Of a DNA stretch of 39,765 nt, positions 37,124-39,765 are shown piece after piece (within the stretch, counting starts at the first letter, position 1; every line of letters begins with the position of its first letter). The notes under the pieces were generated by a model. It made no database searches. It was given only the letters and a program-made list of their open reading frames with translations, and was not told the origin of the DNA. The stretch comes from a virus: IMG/VR virus record IMGVR_UViG_3300044697_000087, positions 1 to 39,765 of that record. One strand, given 5' to 3'. The position numbers were made by a program, and so were the translations under genes.

Positions 37124-38188
37124 ATGAATCTTTGTACAAAACTGAGTGCCAGTTCTCGCCTTCTGTTAATAGAAATAAATAATCTTTGTAAAAAAGAAGG
37201 CCACTGCTGGGCTTCCAATCAATACCTTTCCGATTCTTTGCATATCAGCTTAGCTACCATTAAAAGATCCCTATCGAATTTACATCGCCACGGTCTGATT
37301 TCAATCGTTACAACAAAACTCTTTATCAAATGGGACAGGAAAATCTTCATTTCAGATGAAGTTAAAGAAATGTTTACGAAGGGTCATAAAATAATTTTTA
37401 CGAAGGCTCAAAATGCTCTGGTTCCGAAGGCTCAAAATGCTCTGGTTCCGAAGGCTCAAAATGCTCTGGTTCCGAAGGCTCAAAATGCTCTGGTTCCGAA
37501 GGCTCATTCAAATAATTTTTACGAAGGCTCAAAAGTGACCCTTCGCCGAAGGCTCAAAAGTGACCCACTACTATTAAGTACTAATTCTAATATTAAATTA
37601 AAATTAAGGGGGGACCCGCGCGCGCACACGACCCCCCCTGAAACTACCCAGCTTGAAGGGAAGGGCGGGGGCTCTGCCCCCTGCAACCCCTCCCCCTCCC
37701 TTTTTTTTGGAAATGTAGAACTTTCGGAAGAAGAGCACAGAAAACTCTTAGAAACCTACGGACAAGAAGTCACGGCTCAATTTATCGAGGAGCTAGATGA
37801 CTATTCACACCGAAGGCCCGACAAATTTTCCAAGGAAAGATCGCATTACCATGTTCTGAAAAAGTGGATAAAGAGGGAAAGAACTATGGAAAATAACCAA
37901 AAATTAGGACAAACTCCCCCTAAACCCAGACATCTTGAGGAAGTTTCTCTAGAAAAACACCGTGAACACGACCTAAAAAATCAACAGTTTGTCGAAAAGA
38001 TACGCCTACAATACGAAGGCCATGAGGAGTTGAACTTTTGGATCGACGGCATTCAATATTGGCCCAAAGGCAATAAGATTGGGATAACCGACAGATCTCT
38101 GGAAGCTAAGTGCACAGATGTTAATTTTAAAGAAAACGCCATTTTCATCTTGAGAAAATTGGAACTGTCGCCAATGGCCTTAACTTGA
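37124..38188 (+). CDS. Replication initiator with embedded origin
   Basis: 354 residues. Residues 8-65 are a winged helix (SSRLLLIEINNLCKKEGHCW, ASNQYLSDSLHIS, ATIKRSLSNLHRHGLI) as in lambda-O/DnaD-like initiators. Residues about 87-130 are four copies of KAQNALVP encoded by the iterons. A low-complexity linker follows. VELSEEEHRKLLETYGQE...FIEELDDY...HYHVLKKWIKRE is the C-terminal element usual in phage replication proteins. It should bind the iterons within its own gene and bring in the host helicase. CAGGAGATCC precedes the ATG. Confidence 0.8.
   Translation: MNLCTKLSASSRLLLIEINNLCKKEGHCWASNQYLSDSLHISLATIKRSLSNLHRHGLISIVTTKLFIKWDRKIFISDEVKEMFTKGHKIIFTKAQNALVPKAQNALVPKAQNALVPKAQNALVPKAHSNNFYEGSKVTLRRRLKSDPLLLSTNSNIKLKLRGDPRAHTTPPETTQLEGKGGGSAPCNPSPSLFFGNVELSEEEHRKLLETYGQEVTAQFIEELDDYSHRRPDKFSKERSHYHVLKKWIKRERTMENNQKLGQTPPKPRHLEEVSLEKHREHDLKNQQFVEKIRLQYEGHEELNFWIDGIQYWPKGNKIGITDRSLEAKCTDVNFKENAIFILRKLELSPMALT
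37378..37638 (+). other. Replication origin: eight iterons, AT-rich tract, GC-rich palindrome
   Basis: CGAAGGCTC recurs at 37401, 37425, 37449, 37473, 37497, 37522 and 37547, with the variant CGAAGGGTC at 37378, at steps of 23-25 bases. AATAATTTTTACGAAGG stands at both edges (about 37389 and 37511). Directly after is an AT-rich run (37567-37607), then GGGGGG (37608-37613), CGCGCGCGCACACG and CCCCCCC (37632-37638). Iterons inside the initiator gene followed by an unwinding region is the lambda ori plan. No experiment is available. Confidence 0.75.
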
Positions 38189-38255
38189 CCTACAATCAAC
38201 GATCTAAAAACAGGCTACATTGGTATTGGTGAGGTATCGATCGTTTTACTTAGGT

Positions 38256-38279
38256 CAAATAAAGGGCATTCTTGGCCCA
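38256..38279 (-). terminator. Weak terminator after fibre operon
   Basis: Minus strand GGGC-CAAGAAT-GCCC then TTTATTTG, immediately after the fibre stop at 38281. The stem is only four pairs, so read-through toward 36974 is likely. The gap 38189-38280 shows nothing else. Confidence 0.4.
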
Positions 38280-38280
38280 T

Positions 38281-39567
38281 TTAATTTGTGAAATAGAAAC
38301 CTTGAACCACAATCGAAGTGTTGTTGGCAAAGTTGGCATCCGTCATCTGTGCCGAACCCGCATTGACGCTGTAATACAGACCCATGGTTGTTTCTGTAGG
38401 AAGAACTTCTCCTAAAATCTGAAAAGTATTCGCTGGAAAACTTGTGACGCTCATGTTGCAGAAAAGATTGCTGCCAGTGGTGAGAGAAGCTCCTGCCGCT
38501 GAAGGAAGCGTCTGGATTGTGGCTGCGCCGGACGCACTTCCCTTGCTCGTAAGAACTATTCCTATCGCCACAAAAACGATATTTCCGAAAACAGTGTAGA
38601 TGGCGTTTTGCGATGAATAAGTTATGCCAGTGGATGAACCTCCAAAAGCAATTGTTGGCGTAAAATTGCCAGTTGTGTAGAATCCTGAGGCCAAGGAAAC
38701 AAATCCGTTGGCGTCAACCGCAAACTGATTGTCGTTAAAATGCGAGACACCGTTATCGGCAAGCGTCGAAGACGCCACTGCTTGGGAACGTTGGACCTGG
38801 ATTGTGAAAGTGTTAGCCGCTAAGGAATCTGTTCGGATAACATTGGCCGTGGTGCCTGCTGCAACTTGTCCCCCTGTGATGGTGACGAGGCCACCACTCG
38901 TTGGAAGAACAGGATTAGTTCCTGGCGGAGTATGGGCGTCCACACCAATCGAATTTATGGAGTTTCCCGCAGTCAAAGAGACAAACCCGTTGGAGTCAAC
39001 AGAAAATTCGGTGTCATTGAAGCTGGCGGTCCCTAGATTGGCCTTTGAGGAAGACGCTGCGGCAACTGTAGGTGTGCCTACCACTGTCAAGGTCGATCCC
39101 GACCCCGTAGTGAGTACCCCTTGGGTGCCTAGCACGTTGAGGTTGTTCGCAGATGAAATAGCTGTGCCGCTGTTAGCTGTGTAGGTGAGGGCGACTTCTG
39201 GCCCTGCGCTGATGGTGATGGTCGAGGTAGCAGGAGTTCCTGTCGTTAGGATGGAAGTAGTATCGCCAAGAAGAGATATCTCGTTTCCCGTTGGGAAGAC
39301 ATCTCCTCCAGTATTGGGAATAAGACTCTGGACCATGTTGGTGCCGGCGATCTTGATCCAATCTGCCAGAACTTGGCCCGACGTCGAGGTGAATCCTTTT
39401 AGGAACCAAAAATCATTGGAAACGGTGTTGAGCCATTGCTTCTGAACTGGATACAAAATGTCGTAGACAGTTGGATCACGCGCCTCAAATTGCACAATAA
39501 AGGCGTTGTTCGAATTGGTGCCGTTGGCTAAGACGTAGGTGTTATTTGGTATGGGTTGATTGGTCAT
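38281..39567 (-). CDS. Tail fibre protein
   Basis: 428 residues. The N-terminal module (PVQKQWLNTVSNDFWFLKGF, TSTSGQ) is shared with the fibre at 3296. Two copies of FND..F.VD.NGFVSL (about residues 185-200 and 280-295) mark repeated shaft units. The C-terminal about 150 residues (FTPTIAFGG, YTVFGNIVFVAIGI, LPSAAGA) form a tip domain met on many phage fibres. It is last in the leftward fibre operon, starting 11 bases after the spike stop. With four fibre-like genes the virion may carry more than one adhesin. Confidence 0.8.
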   Translation of the reverse strand: MTNQPIPNNTYVLANGTNSNNAFIVQFEARDPTVYDILYPVQKQWLNTVSNDFWFLKGFTSTSGQVLADWIKIAGTNMVQSLIPNTGGDVFPTGNEISLLGDTTSILTTGTPATSTITISAGPEVALTYTANSGTAISSANNLNVLGTQGVLTTGSGSTLTVVGTPTVAAASSSKANLGTASFNDTEFSVDSNGFVSLTAGNSINSIGVDAHTPPGTNPVLPTSGGLVTITGGQVAAGTTANVIRTDSLAANTFTIQVQRSQAVASSTLADNGVSHFNDNQFAVDANGFVSLASGFYTTGNFTPTIAFGGSSTGITYSSQNAIYTVFGNIVFVAIGIVLTSKGSASGAATIQTLPSAAGASLTTGSNLFCNMSVTSFPANTFQILGEVLPTETTMGLYYSVNAGSAQMTDANFANNTSIVVQGFYFTN

Positions 39568-39578
39568 TAATATTGTTC

Positions 39579-39765
39579 CTAGGATAAGATGTACTCTTGA
39601 ATTACAATGACTCCTTTGGCTCCTGCGCCCCCCGTAAACCCAGAATTAGTTCCAGCCGCTATGGTGCCACCTCCTCCCGAACCGTATCCGTTGGCAGCAG
39701 CTCCCGTTGAATTTACCGCCGTTCCTGCGCCTCCAGCTCCTAATTGAGTTGAAGCGCCAGTTCCT
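39579..39765 (-). CDS. C-terminal end of the beta-helix fibre/spike (continues at base 1509-1)
   Basis: Same gene as 1-1509. After base 1 the frame continues from 39611 with VIVIQEYILS and TAG at 39579. Bases 39612-39765 duplicate 1-154. Read on the circle, the protein is 513 residues. See the left entry. Confidence 0.85.
   Translation of the reverse strand, partial: GTGASTQLGAGGAGTAVNSTGAAANGYGSGGGGTIAAGTNSGFTGGAGAKGVIVIQEYILS
39612..39765. repeat. Terminal direct repeat, right copy
   Basis: Copy of 1-154 with one silent difference (39738). Marks the circular joint. Confidence 0.9.

Noticed and set aside
37378-37560. CRISPR array
   Set aside because: Repeats are directly contiguous 24-base units without variable spacers and lie in frame inside the initiator gene; they fit iterons.

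Overview
The window is one essentially complete tailed-phage genome (Caudoviricetes, podovirus-like). The last 154 bases repeat the first 154 with one mismatch, so the contig is circular or circularly permuted with a unit of about 39.6 kb. A P22-type portal, an N4-gp56-like capsid protein, a scaffold, a large terminase, ejection-type proteins and several fibres are present. I see no DNA or RNA polymerase, integrase, tRNA or recognisable endolysin. The host cannot be told from the sequence.

Layout. About 5-34 kb on the minus strand is a long packaging/head/tail module, read right to left. It runs from a Cro-like regulator through small genes, RusA, a putative small terminase, the large terminase, an RNA ligase set among a family of small helical proteins, portal, scaffold, DNA methyltransferase, capsid protein, connector and tail proteins to two ejection-type proteins. 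Tail-fibre genes occupy 4.4 kb down to 1 and continue across the contig join to 38.3 kb. Between 34.4 and 38.2 kb the plus strand carries the early/replication module: PD-(D/E)XK nuclease, small proteins, a coiled-coil protein, a single-strand-binding-like protein and a replication initiator that contains its own iterons. Five short plus-strand islands (4570-5035, 8146-8442, 21911-22468, 23294-23518, 31118-31540) interrupt the minus-strand module; each abuts or overlaps the 3' end of the neighbouring minus gene.

The outstanding feature is intron invasion. The capsid gene is cut into seven exons by five group I introns and by a sixth, 44-base insertion. That insertion keeps a perfect P1 helix (with the U-G pair at the splice site) and a perfect P10 helix but has no catalytic core. 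Removing all six restores a 323-residue capsid protein whose joints fit the family. A related intron splits the portal gene, and its 3' end is identical over 42 bases to one capsid intron. Three introns carry ORFs (LAGLIDADG endonuclease, a DUF551-like protein, a zinc-ribbon protein). An HNH endonuclease gene also lies inside the methyltransferase gene in another reading frame, with the methyltransferase frame left open through it.

Other systems: a lambda-like origin of eight about 24-base iterons inside the initiator gene, followed by an AT-rich tract; a family of at least six small paralogous helical proteins; an AT-rich promoter-like motif repeated ahead of the structural transcription units; and strong minus-strand terminators lying antisense to the early operon.
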